Assembly (NCBI GenBank): GCA_019116285.1
Contig: DXBX01000055.1
Location: forward strand, 1 to 51,612
Origin: Candidatus Bacteroides merdigallinarum
GTDB taxonomy: Bacteria; Bacteroidota; Bacteroidia; Bacteroidales; Bacteroidaceae
DNA: 51,612 bases
Direction: 5' to 3'
Of this stretch, positions 34,288 to 41,869 are shown piece after piece. Position 1 is the stretch's first letter; each line of letters starts with the position of its first letter. The translations under genes and the position numbers were made by a program. The notes beneath the pieces were generated by a model. That model made no database searches. It saw nothing but the letters and a program-made list of their open reading frames with translations, and had not been told where the DNA came from.

Positions 34288-35529
34288 GTGCAGTTCCCCG
34301 ACAGCGTGGCAGACCGTACCGAAGCCATAAGCCACCGCATCCGCACGGCTGGCATCAGGCGGAAGATAACGCCCGACCAAGTGAGGGCAATCCGTATCGT
34401 GCTTTCGGGTACGCACGATGACATGGCGAGAATACAGAACGAGGGCAGACTATCCGAATGGTGCGATGACAACCTGCAATGGCTGCACCGTACATTCGGC
34501 AGGGAGAACACCGTTTCGGCAGTGCTGCATAGGGACGAACACACGCCACACATCCACGCCACGGTCGTGCCGATAGTGACGGGAGAGCGCAGGAAAGCCA
34601 AGAAGAAACAGACGGAGGGTAAACGCACCTACCGAAAGAAAGCCGACGCCGTGCGCCTGTGCGCCGATGACCTCATGAGCCGTGAAAGGCTTGTCGCCTA
34701 CCACGACAGCTACGCCAAAGCGATGGCGAAGTACGGCTTGCAGCGTGGCATACGGGGTTCGGAGGCACGGCACACCACTACCGCCCAATACTACCGTGAA
34801 CTGAAACGGCGGACGGGAGAGCTTGAAGCCAACGTAAGGCAGTTGCAGACCGAGCAGCGGCAGGCGGAACAACAGCTTGACGAAATGCGGAAAGAAATCA
34901 AGTCAGAGAAGCTGGAAGCCGCCAAGACCGAGGCGAAAACGGCACTCATGGCAAAGGTCGGTTCTCTTTTGGGCAGCGGAAAACTAAAAGAATTGGAAGC
35001 TGACAACCGCACCCTGCAAAGCGAGATTACCGTCCGTGACGAGAGCATCGAGTTGTTGCGACAGCAGATGCAGCGGCAGCAGGAGGAACACAGCCGCCAG
35101 CTTATGGAACTGCAAGCCAAACACCGCAGGGAAATGGCGGACAAGGAAACGGCACACCAAAGGGAAGTGTCATTCCTGAAATCCATTATCCAAAAAGCCA
35201 AGAAATGGTTTCCGCTGTTCCAAGAACTGGTGTATATGGAGAAGTTCTGCCTTAATGTCGGCTTCAGCGAGAGGCAGACCGCCACGCTCATTAGCGGCAA
35301 ACCGCTGTTCTACGAGGGCAAACTCTACTCGGAGGAACACAAACGGAAATTCAGAACCGAGGAAGCGGGCTTCCAAGTGGTGAAAGACCCCAAAGACAAG
35401 TCTAAACTTGCACTTGCTATCAATGGGCAAGTGATTGGGGAGTGGTTCAAGGAGCAGTTCGACAGGCTGTTCTCGTCCATTCGGAGGACGGTTACACCGC
35501 CACGTAAAGGCAAAGGAATAGGGTTGTAA
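34288..35529 (+). CDS. MobV/Pre-family relaxase (mobilisation protein)
   Basis: At least 413 residues. The relaxase core contains the histidine-rich metal-binding motif LHRDEHTPHIHATVVP, preceded by MLTGS-like VLSGTHDDM and LQWLHRTFGRENT. The remainder is a long coiled coil (~160-290, many QxEQRQAEQQL and KETAHQREVSF segments) and a short C-terminal domain ending in TVTPPRKGKG. It would nick DNA at an adjacent oriT for mobilisation by a helper element. GTG at 34288 is the first canonical start, but the true protein likely begins near 34170. It sits directly after the hairpin region. Confidence 0.9.
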   Translation: MQFPDSVADRTEAISHRIRTAGIRRKITPDQVRAIRIVLSGTHDDMARIQNEGRLSEWCDDNLQWLHRTFGRENTVSAVLHRDEHTPHIHATVVPIVTGERRKAKKKQTEGKRTYRKKADAVRLCADDLMSRERLVAYHDSYAKAMAKYGLQRGIRGSEARHTTTAQYYRELKRRTGELEANVRQLQTEQRQAEQQLDEMRKEIKSEKLEAAKTEAKTALMAKVGSLLGSGKLKELEADNRTLQSEITVRDESIELLRQQMQRQQEEHSRQLMELQAKHRREMADKETAHQREVSFLKSIIQKAKKWFPLFQELVYMEKFCLNVGFSERQTATLISGKPLFYEGKLYSEEHKRKFRTEEAGFQVVKDPKDKSKLALAINGQVIGEWFKEQFDRLFSSIRRTVTPPRKGKGIGL

Positions 35530-35556
35530 ATTTGACTAACTAACGGAAGGGTAGCA

Positions 35557-35581
35557 AGTTTGTATTTTACAAGTACAAACT
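35557..35581. terminator. Short hairpin between relaxase and CGGC genes
   Basis: AGTTTGTA (35557-35564) pairs with TACAAACT (35574-35581). It lies between two converging genes, is weak, and has no clear T tract on either strand. Confidence 0.35.
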
Positions 35582-35586
35582 GCAAT

Positions 35587-35919
35587 TTAATGCGTATAGT
35601 CTAACAAAATTACCTTGTCACCTAAATCGTCCTCCACGATACTTTTCATTTTCTTGGCAAACGGACAGGAATACCCTATCGGTGTCCCTTTCTGGATGCA
35701 CGAGGCGAAAGCGATGGTGTCGGCTCCCCGTTTTACCAGTTCCCTTGCGCGGAGCACGGCTCTCTTTCCCGGACATCCGCCGCAATTGGCAAGCCCTACA
35801 AGCTCAATCTCCTCCTTTACATCGGCAAAAACACCCGTCTTGTTCCGGATAGCCTTGAAGTCTCCCGTCCCCGGACAGAAGTCTTCGGTCTGCATACATC
35901 TGATGATTCCCAGTTTCAT
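35587..35919 (-). CDS. CGGC-domain protein
   Basis: A 110-residue cytosolic protein named for the motif NCGGCPGKRAV (about 47-57). Three other cysteines are spaced as CMQTEDFC near the N-terminus and in the segment ASCIQKGTPIGYSCPFA. The cysteine pattern suggests metal or iron-sulfur binding, but the function of this family is not established. It has its own TACCTTTG promoter element 29 bp upstream and is part of the element's cargo. Confidence 0.83.
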   Translation of the reverse strand: MKLGIIRCMQTEDFCPGTGDFKAIRNKTGVFADVKEEIELVGLANCGGCPGKRAVLRARELVKRGADTIAFASCIQKGTPIGYSCPFAKKMKSIVEDDLGDKVILLDYTH

Positions 35920-35947
35920 ATCGCTCTATATTAATAGTGGTGAGATG

Positions 35948-35955
35948 CAAAGGTA
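35948..35955 (-). promoter_or_regulatory. -7 promoter element (TACCTTTG) for CGGC gene
   Basis: The minus strand reads TACCTTTG, matching TAnnTTTG, ending 29 bp before the start codon at 35919. Confidence 0.55.
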
Positions 35956-36071
35956 CTCTGTTTTTCTTTATCAAAAAGGCATATCTTCTCCGTTTTATAT
36001 ACGGAAGAAAACAAAGCCAGCCCGTAGAAAACACATTGGAATGTTTGGCTACGGACTGGTTTACGCAAGAT

Positions 36072-36377
36072 TTAGCCAACCATGCTGTAAATTCTTACAT
36101 CCGGTTCGCTTTGGAAATAGGGCTTCAATTCCACTACCACATCTTGAGTGAACAAATCAGATTTCAGGTAGTTCTCGGCATCTGCTACGGATACAAAGCC
36201 ATGCAGGACTTGCACGTCGTTGTCTCGGACAAGCAAATGCTTGCAATGAGCACCTTGGATGTCATCCAAAAACGGCTGACGATACTTGTTGTAAACTGTC
36301 GCAGCCGCAGCACGGTCGCTTTCTTTGATGTTCATGGTGATTTGTAAAAAAGCACCTACTTTGTTTTCTTTTGCCAT
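36072..36377 (-). CDS. Antibiotic biosynthesis monooxygenase-like protein
   Basis: A 101-residue protein of the dimeric alpha/beta-barrel type. Segments fitting that fold are FLQITMNIKESDR, NKYRQPFLDDIQGAHCKHLLVRDNDVQVLHGF and NYLKSDLFTQDVVVELKPYF. Members are used as quinol or polyketide monooxygenases or as sensors; no catalytic residues were identified here. It is divergent from the exporter gene at 36588 across a gap that holds an inverted repeat, so the two may share control. Confidence 0.7.
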   Translation of the reverse strand: MAKENKVGAFLQITMNIKESDRAAAATVYNKYRQPFLDDIQGAHCKHLLVRDNDVQVLHGFVSVADAENYLKSDLFTQDVVVELKPYFQSEPDVRIYSMVG

Positions 36378-36404
36378 ATCTGTAAATGTTTAAATTTAAC
36401 GATG

Positions 36405-36412
36405 CAAAGGTA
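36405..36412 (-). promoter_or_regulatory. -7 promoter element (TACCTTTG)
   Basis: The minus strand reads TACCTTTG, 28 bp before the start of the monooxygenase-like gene. Confidence 0.55.
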
Positions 36413-36454
36413 AGCCGCATTAGTCGTCCAAACTGCGCCTATTCAGGAAAATGA

Positions 36455-36511
36455 ATGGTAAATTTGAGTATGTCAAACATCCGTTATCACCGATATTCCC
36501 AAATTTACCAT
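36455..36511. promoter_or_regulatory. Inverted repeat, candidate operator of the cargo regulator
   Basis: ATGGTAAATTTG (36455-36466) and its exact complement CAAATTTACCAT (36500-36511) are separated by 33 bp between two divergent promoters. The right arm ends 42 bp upstream of the -7 element of the exporter-regulator unit. The AraC-family regulator encoded at 37508 is the natural candidate to bind here. Confidence 0.55.
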
Positions 36512-36552
36512 ATTTATTCACGTCATTACTCTATGGCAAACAAGCAATGCGT

Positions 36553-36560
36553 TATCTTTG
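36553..36560 (+). promoter_or_regulatory. -7 promoter element (TATCTTTG) for the exporter unit
   Basis: TATCTTTG lies 27 bp before the ATG at 36588. The TTG inside it is the first in-frame start of the reading frame but is promoter sequence, not a start codon. Confidence 0.65.
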
Positions 36561-36587
36561 CACACTAAATTGATAATACAAAACAGA

Positions 36588-37511
36588 ATGACTATAAACA
36601 GGTTGGCACTATCGAACATATCCAAACAAAGCAACATGGCCTTTCATATATTGGTGTTGCTGGTTGTTATCGTATGGGGAACAACTTTTGTATCCTCTAA
36701 GTCTCTTTTGCTCGCAGGGCTTGGACCTTCGGACATTTTATTGTGCCGGTTCATATTGGCGTATGGCTGCATTTGCCTTTGCAGCCGCCCAATCAGACTG
36801 TTTGCCGATACGCTTAAAGATGAAGCCTTGTGCCTGTCGGGAGGGCTTATGGGTGGAACTTTATATTTTGTCACGGAGAATACGGCTTTGGAATATACGC
36901 TTGTGTCCAATGTCGCATTGATATGCAGTACAACTCCGCTCTTGACCATGCTGATTCAATATTTGGTTTTAAAGAAGTCCAAATTATCCCGTTCCGTTTT
37001 TGCAGGTTCCATTACTGCCTTTTCGGGTGTCGGAATCGTCATTTTCAATGGCAGGTTTGTTTTTGACCTTAATCCAACAGGTGACTTGCTCTGCCTTGCA
37101 TCAGCCTTGTCGTGGACTTTGTACACGCTTATTTCAAAGGAACTGAGCAATAGGTATTCTCCGCTTTTCATCATTCGAAAGACATTCTTCTATGGCATTG
37201 TTACACTGGTGCCGATATGGTTGTATCAAGATGCACAGGCTTTTGACATTTCCATTTTGAGACTGCCCAACATTTGGATGCAACTGCTTTTCTTGGGTAT
37301 TATTGCTTCTTTTGCTTGTTTTATGCTTTGGAATATATGTTTGCGCAAACTCAACACCATTGTGCTTTCCAATTATATTTATTTGGTTCCGGTCGTATCC
37401 ATATTGACCTCCGAATTGTTTTTGGGTGAGGAAGCAAATCTTATCACCTTAGCCGGAACGGTATTAGTGATAGCCGGAATGTATCTTGCAAACAAACGGA
37501 CAGACAAATGA
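36588..37511 (+). CDS. EamA-family (DMT) exporter
   Basis: A 307-residue integral membrane protein with ten predicted helices forming two EamA repeats (about 18-150 and 165-300). Recognisable segments are VIVWGTTFVSSKSLLLAG and LASALSWTLYTLISKELSN, with the two-fold repeat of the family. It probably exports a small metabolite or amino acid. Start at 36588 follows a TATCTTTG element. It overlaps the AraC regulator by 4 bp, so the two are co-transcribed. Confidence 0.88.
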   Translation: MTINRLALSNISKQSNMAFHILVLLVVIVWGTTFVSSKSLLLAGLGPSDILLCRFILAYGCICLCSRPIRLFADTLKDEALCLSGGLMGGTLYFVTENTALEYTLVSNVALICSTTPLLTMLIQYLVLKKSKLSRSVFAGSITAFSGVGIVIFNGRFVFDLNPTGDLLCLASALSWTLYTLISKELSNRYSPLFIIRKTFFYGIVTLVPIWLYQDAQAFDISILRLPNIWMQLLFLGIIASFACFMLWNICLRKLNTIVLSNYIYLVPVVSILTSELFLGEEANLITLAGTVLVIAGMYLANKRTDK

Positions 37512-38377
37512 AAAAGACAGTGTTTACTCAATATGATTTGAATTCCACCCCTCAAATTCAGTTTGAGATAACGGAACTTTCACGGCTCTTTGCTGAAAGC
37601 GGCTTTCATCCTTATGAAGCACACATACACAGCTTTTACCAGATTATTTGGTTTAGGAAAGGCACAGGCAGACACTATGTGGACTTTAAGGAATATCCGG
37701 TAACAGACAATACGATGTTTTTCATTTCGCCGGGACAAATCCATTACTTTGAGGACAACCGTCAAGTAGAAGGCATCGTGATACATTTTAACGAAGGTTT
37801 CCTTTCGGATGAAGACAGCAGCGAGAATGTGTTCCTAAAATACAATGTGTTCAACGCATTCGATGCCTCACCTTATTACCACATACATCAGCAAGATGTG
37901 GACAAGCTGGCTTTCTTGGTGCAGGAGATGGAAGAGGAAACCTGCAATGATAGACTGTTTGCACATAAAGACTTATTGAAGTATCTTATTAGAATGATGC
38001 TGATTTATGTCCAGCGGACTGGCGAAAGAGGACACGGACTTCCGCTCTGCATTAATAATGCGGCAAACCGCACTTTTGTCCGTTTCCGCCAAATGCTGGA
38101 GCATCATTACCACTCCATGCATACGGTGAAAGAATATGCCAACCACCTGAACGTGTCCACAAAGACGCTGACCAATTGCGTGTATGAAAGCTCCCACAGC
38201 ACTCCGCTTGCTCTCATCAACGAGCGGATAGTGTTGGAAGCCAAACGCCAATTGCTTCATTCCAGCCTGAAAGTAAAGGAAATCGCTTTCCTATTAGGTT
38301 TTGAAGACCCGTCTTATTTCGTCAAATTCTTCAAACGACATACGGGCTGCTTGCCAGCCGACTTCCGAGAACAATAA
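37508..38377 (+). CDS. AraC-family transcriptional regulator
   Basis: A 289-residue regulator. The N-terminal half is a cupin-like ligand domain (YEAHIHSFYQIIWFRKGTGRH, FISPGQIHYFEDN). The C-terminal ~100 residues carry two HTH motifs, the second with LKVKEIAFLLGFEDPSYFVKFFKRHTG, the canonical AraC signature. Overlap with the exporter gene (ATGA) suggests it controls that exporter, and possibly the divergent monooxygenase-like gene, through the inverted repeat at 36455-36511. Confidence 0.92.
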   Translation: MKKTVFTQYDLNSTPQIQFEITELSRLFAESGFHPYEAHIHSFYQIIWFRKGTGRHYVDFKEYPVTDNTMFFISPGQIHYFEDNRQVEGIVIHFNEGFLSDEDSSENVFLKYNVFNAFDASPYYHIHQQDVDKLAFLVQEMEEETCNDRLFAHKDLLKYLIRMMLIYVQRTGERGHGLPLCINNAANRTFVRFRQMLEHHYHSMHTVKEYANHLNVSTKTLTNCVYESSHSTPLALINERIVLEAKRQLLHSSLKVKEIAFLLGFEDPSYFVKFFKRHTGCLPADFREQ

Positions 38378-38389
38378 ATTTGTACCATT

Positions 38390-38791
38390 ATGAAAATTGA
38401 ATACAAAGAGACAAAAGACTTTACAGAGAAAGAAGTGGAACAATTGTTCCTATCGGTCAATTGGTTGTCAGGGCGATACCCCGACCGTCTGATAAAAGCA
38501 TTGAAAGGTTCTTCCCTTGTCATCACCGCTTGGGACGGGAGCAAGCTTGTGGGGTTGCTACGCGGCATTGATGACGGAGAGATGGTTGCTTTTCTCCACT
38601 ATCTGCTGGTGCATCCAGATTATCAGGGCATGGGCATTGCCACACATCTGCTGGATATGGCAAAAGAAAAATACAAATCATACTTTTACCTAAACGTGAT
38701 GCCGGATGAAAAGGAGAATATACCTTTTTATGAAAGACACGGATTCAATCTGTTGGCGGATGGAGCAGCTATGCAGATACGTCACTTATGA
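38390..38791 (+). CDS. GNAT-family N-acetyltransferase
   Basis: A 133-residue GCN5-related acetyltransferase. The acetyl-CoA-binding region is HYLLVHPDYQGMGIATHLLDMA (motif QGMGIA), followed by LNVMPDEKENIPFYERHGF. Substrate is unknown. It follows the AraC gene by 12 bp and is probably the last cargo gene of the insertion. Confidence 0.9.
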   Translation: MKIEYKETKDFTEKEVEQLFLSVNWLSGRYPDRLIKALKGSSLVITAWDGSKLVGLLRGIDDGEMVAFLHYLLVHPDYQGMGIATHLLDMAKEKYKSYFYLNVMPDEKENIPFYERHGFNLLADGAAMQIRHL

Positions 38792-38832
38792 CATGGCATC
38801 TTAAACTTGTTCATTCTCGTTATAGATAAGAT

Positions 38833-38862
38833 TGTTGATTGGATACAAAATACTAATCAACA
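38833..38862 (+). terminator. Weak hairpin with T-rich tail
   Basis: TGTTGATT (38833-38840) pairs with AATCAACA (38855-38862), followed by CTTGCCTTTTT. It separates the inserted cargo from rnhB. Confidence 0.5.
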
Positions 38863-38887
38863 TCTTGCCTTTTTAATCCTTTTTGCG

Positions 38888-38895
38888 TATCTTTG
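38888..38895 (+). promoter_or_regulatory. -7 promoter element for rnhB (TATCTTTG), almost touching the start codon
   Basis: TATCTTTG ends at 38895 and the ATG starts at 38901. With the usual few bases between this element and the transcription start, the rnhB mRNA would have almost no leader. Confidence 0.6.
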
Positions 38896-38900
38896 TCCCC

Positions 38901-39509
38901 ATGTTATTGCCCTATTGTCATAAAGATATCGTAGAAGCCGGCTGTGATGAGGCCGGCCGTGGTTGTTTGGCAGGAGCGGTCTATGCCGCTGCGGTCATCC
39001 TGCCCCCTGATTTCCGTAATGAGCTGTTGAATGATTCCAAGCAGCTGACCGACCGCCAGCGGCGTGCCTTGCGCACGGTCATCGAGCGGGAGGCTGTGGC
39101 GTGGGCCATAGGTGTCGTTTCGCCTGAAGAGATTGACCGTTTCAATATCCTCAATGCCTCTATCCTGGCCATGCATCGGGCGGTCGATGCCTTGCGTGTG
39201 CGTCCGCAGCATCTGCTGATAGACGGCAATCGTTTTCGCTCCTATCCCGATATTCCCCATACCACCGTGGTCAAGGGAGACGGCAAGTATCTCTCTATTG
39301 CTGCGGCCTCCATCTTGGCCAAGACCTGCCGGGATGACTACATGCTACATTTGCACGCCGACTATCCTGCTTATGGTTGGGATCGCAACAGGGGTTATCC
39401 TACGCCGGCACACCGGGCTGCCATTCGTGCCTGCGGCGAAACACCGTATCATCGTCGTTCGTTCAATCTGTTGGGCGATACTCAATTGGAACTGAACTTT
39501 GGGGAATAA
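38901..39509 (+). CDS. rnhB: Ribonuclease HII
   Basis: A 202-residue enzyme that cuts RNA in RNA-DNA hybrids and at single ribonucleotides. The catalytic motif is [12 protein letters not shown] (Asp16-Glu17), followed by [17 protein letters not shown] and [14 protein letters not shown]. The ATG at 38901 ([14 protein letters not shown]) was chosen; the earlier TTG at 38883 lies inside the promoter element. It is the first backbone gene after the insertion. Confidence 0.95.
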   Translation: MLLPYCHKDIVEAGCDEAGRGCLAGAVYAAAVILPPDFRNELLNDSKQLTDRQRRALRTVIEREAVAWAIGVVSPEEIDRFNILNASILAMHRAVDALRVRPQHLLIDGNRFRSYPDIPHTTVVKGDGKYLSIAAASILAKTCRDDYMLHLHADYPAYGWDRNRGYPTPAHRAAIRACGETPYHRRSFNLLGDTQLELNFGE

Positions 39510-39514
39510 CAACT

Positions 39515-40441
39515 TTAGAACCACTTGATTTTGCGAAACCATACGAACGCTCCAGCAGCCAGCAGCACGGACACTGTCACAATGAGTGCGAAGGCATAAG
39601 GGATGTGTTCGATATGCACATCCACATTCATGCCGTAGAAACTGGCAATGAGTGTAGGAATCATCAGCATGATGCTGAGGCTGGTCATACGTTTCATGAT
39701 AGCGTTGACATTGTTCGAGATGATGGAAGCAAAGGCATCCATGGTGCCGGTCAGGATGTCGCTGTAGATGTTGACAGTGTTGACGGCCTGTTTCAACTCG
39801 ATGAGTACATCGTCCAGCAAGCCCATATCCAGATAGTCCGTATCTTGGAAGATGTTCTTCAGACGGCCGATCATCACCTCGTTGCCGCGGATGCTGGTGT
39901 CGAAATAAACCAATGATTTCTGCAGTTTCATCAGCCGCAACAGATCCTCGTTGCGGATACTTTTCTCCAATTCTTTTTCTGCTTCGGTTACGACGTTGTT
40001 GATTTGTTTCAGGTATTTCAGGAACCACACGGCCGATGAATAGATGATGCGCAGGATGAGATCCAGTTTATTGTTCACGGCGATGCCCTTGCGCTGGGTG
40101 TGCGCCACGAAGTCCGCCATCATCTCCGTACGGTGGTAACAGACGGAGATAATAATCTCGTTGTTAGTGATGATGCCGATGGGGACGGTGACAAAGGGGA
40201 TATCCGGTTTATCATTCTGCATGGGGATGCGGAGGATAGTCAGTAGCCAGTTTCCTTCAGTGTCCGTACGTGGACGTTCGTCCACGTCGGCGATGTCCGT
40301 TAGGAAGGCTTCGGGCACTTGGAGATGCTGTGTCAGAAAGTCGAAGTCGTTGTTGTCCGGGCACTCTACGTTCACCCAACAGTTGGGTGCCCATTCGGGT
40401 TTCTCAATGAAGCCGTTTTCGCTGAACAGGTATTTTCTCAT
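39515..40441 (-). CDS. corA: CorA-family magnesium/divalent-cation channel
   Basis: A 308-residue protein. The cytoplasmic N-terminal domain is followed by two C-terminal membrane helices. The selectivity motif GMN is in SFYGMNVDVHIEH near the end of the first helix, with a second helix LIVTVSVLLAAGAFVWF. The basic tail RKIKWF is standard for the family. It transports Mg2+ and possibly Co2+ or Ni2+. It is last in the minus-strand run antiporter-tcdA-ABC ATPase-corA, 44 bp after the ABC gene. Confidence 0.95.
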   Translation of the reverse strand: MRKYLFSENGFIEKPEWAPNCWVNVECPDNNDFDFLTQHLQVPEAFLTDIADVDERPRTDTEGNWLLTILRIPMQNDKPDIPFVTVPIGIITNNEIIISVCYHRTEMMADFVAHTQRKGIAVNNKLDLILRIIYSSAVWFLKYLKQINNVVTEAEKELEKSIRNEDLLRLMKLQKSLVYFDTSIRGNEVMIGRLKNIFQDTDYLDMGLLDDVLIELKQAVNTVNIYSDILTGTMDAFASIISNNVNAIMKRMTSLSIMLMIPTLIASFYGMNVDVHIEHIPYAFALIVTVSVLLAAGAFVWFRKIKWF

Positions 40442-40485
40442 CAGTCAGATCTGCTTAAATAGATAGGTGTAATATTCATATCCTT

Positions 40486-41145
40486 TCAGGCAATGCCCTC
40501 AATGACCCCGTCAACCAGTCGGATCGTGCGGTCTGTCAATCGTGCCAGTCCCTCGTCGTGGGTGACGATGACGAATGTCTGCCCTAACCGGTCGCGCAGG
40601 TCGAAGAAGAGACGGTGCAGTTCCTCTTTATGATGAGTATCCAGACTGCCGGACGGCTCGTCGGCCAGCACTACGGAAGGATGGTTTATCAAGGCGCGTG
40701 CCACGGCGACACGTTGCTTTTCGCCGCCGGACAATTCGTTGGGTTTATGGGCCGCACGTCCGGACAGTCCCAGTAAGGAAAGCATTTCTGTGGCGGCAGC
40801 CTTGGCATCTTGTGTCCCGCGTCCGGCTATCAGTGCGGGAATCATCACATTTTCCAGAGCCGTGAATTCCGGCAATAGCTGGTGAAATTGAAATACGAAA
40901 CCGATGTGGCGGTTGCGGAAAGCTGCCAATTCGCGTTCCTTCATTTGTTGCACGGGCGTTCCGTCAATGAGCACCGTACCGGTGTCCGGGCGGTCCAGGG
41001 TACCCATGATTTGCAGCAGGGTGGTCTTGCCTGCGCCGCTGGGCCCCACGATGCTCACCACTTCTCCCTTTGCCACTTCCAAGCTGATACCCCGCAACAC
41101 TTGCAGGGAGCCGAAACTTTTTGTTATATCTTGAAGCTGTATCAT
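40486..41145 (-). CDS. LolD/MacB-type ABC transporter ATPase
   Basis: A 219-residue ATP-binding subunit with Walker [13 protein letters not shown], signature [15 protein letters not shown], Walker [13 protein letters not shown] and the histidine switch IVTHDEG. Its form ([26 protein letters not shown]) is that of LolD, the ATPase of lipoprotein release. No permease is encoded beside it, so its partner must lie elsewhere and the LolD assignment rests on family resemblance. It follows tcdA by 5 bp. Confidence 0.9.
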   Translation of the reverse strand: MIQLQDITKSFGSLQVLRGISLEVAKGEVVSIVGPSGAGKTTLLQIMGTLDRPDTGTVLIDGTPVQQMKERELAAFRNRHIGFVFQFHQLLPEFTALENVMIPALIAGRGTQDAKAAATEMLSLLGLSGRAAHKPNELSGGEKQRVAVARALINHPSVVLADEPSGSLDTHHKEELHRLFFDLRDRLGQTFVIVTHDEGLARLTDRTIRLVDGVIEGIA

Positions 41146-41150
41146 CTTTT

Positions 41151-41864
41151 TCAGATCCTTTTGATTACATATTCCGCCAGGTAGCAGCCAAACACGGCCG
41201 GCATATAGCTCACCGTGCCACAGGTAGACTTCTTGTTCCGTTCATCGTCTGTCAGTATCACTGCCTTGGGGTCGGCTTGTTCGGTACTGAATACCACGGG
41301 TATCTTATGACGTATGCCCATCTTTTGCAACCGTTTGCGCACCGCCTTGCTCAGGCCGCAGTGGTAGGTCTCCCATAGGTCGGCAAAGCGGATTTGTGTG
41401 ATGTCACTTTTGGCTCCCGCCCCCATGCTGCATACAATCTTGAGGCGGCGGCGCAAGCATTCAGCTATCAGGTGGCATTTGGGTGCCAGTGTGTCGATGG
41501 CATCCACCACGAAGTCATACGCTGATGCATCCAGCAGGGCCGGAATATCCTCGTCTTTCAGGAATACCGGGCGCACGTCCAGTTGTACCTCCGGATTGAT
41601 GTCCCGGAAGCGGGCGGCCAGTACTTCTGCTTTGGGTTGCCCCAACGTGGAATGCAGGGCAGGCAATTGGCGGTTGAGATTGGTGGGCTGTACCGTGTCC
41701 GCATCTACCAAGGTCAAACGCCCCACGCCGGCGCGACACAGCATCTCGGCGGCATAGGCGCCCACACCGCCCAGACCCACTACCAATACATGTGCCCGGT
41801 GCAGGCGTTCAGTCTTTTCCTCGCCCAGCAAGAGGCGGGTACGTTGTTGCCAATCTTCTGTCAT
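41151..41864 (-). CDS. tcdA: tRNA threonylcarbamoyladenosine dehydratase TcdA
   Basis: A 237-residue ThiF/E1-like enzyme that cyclises t6A at position 37 of tRNAs using ATP. Motifs are [35 protein letters not shown] and [22 protein letters not shown]-terminal extension includes [19 protein letters not shown]. The start at 41864 (MTEDWQQRT) was preferred over 41891, which would overlap the antiporter gene. It lies directly downstream of the antiporter. Confidence 0.92.
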   Translation of the reverse strand: MTEDWQQRTRLLLGEEKTERLHRAHVLVVGLGGVGAYAAEMLCRAGVGRLTLVDADTVQPTNLNRQLPALHSTLGQPKAEVLAARFRDINPEVQLDVRPVFLKDEDIPALLDASAYDFVVDAIDTLAPKCHLIAECLRRRLKIVCSMGAGAKSDITQIRFADLWETYHCGLSKAVRKRLQKMGIRHKIPVVFSTEQADPKAVILTDDERNKKSTCGTVSYMPAVFGCYLAEYVIKRI

Positions 41865-41869
41865 CTCGT

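Larger units (their letters stand above)
30894..38862. mobile_element. Integrase- and relaxase-bearing insertion, ends unresolved
   Basis: A block between the biosynthetic cluster and rnhB carries a tyrosine integrase, a truncated small gene, a nucleotidyltransferase, an HU-like protein, a MobV relaxase, and then AT-richer cargo. The integrase and mobilisation genes without conjugation machinery suggest a mobilisable transposon or decayed integrative element. Base composition changes near 35.5 kb, so the 35.6-38.8 kb cargo may be a separate acquisition. No perfect direct repeats were found at the two flanks; ends given are approximate. Confidence 0.6.

Noticed and set aside
38883..38900. TTG start for rnhB six codons before the ATG
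   Set aside because: It overlaps the TATCTTTG promoter element, and the conserved protein starts at MLLPY.
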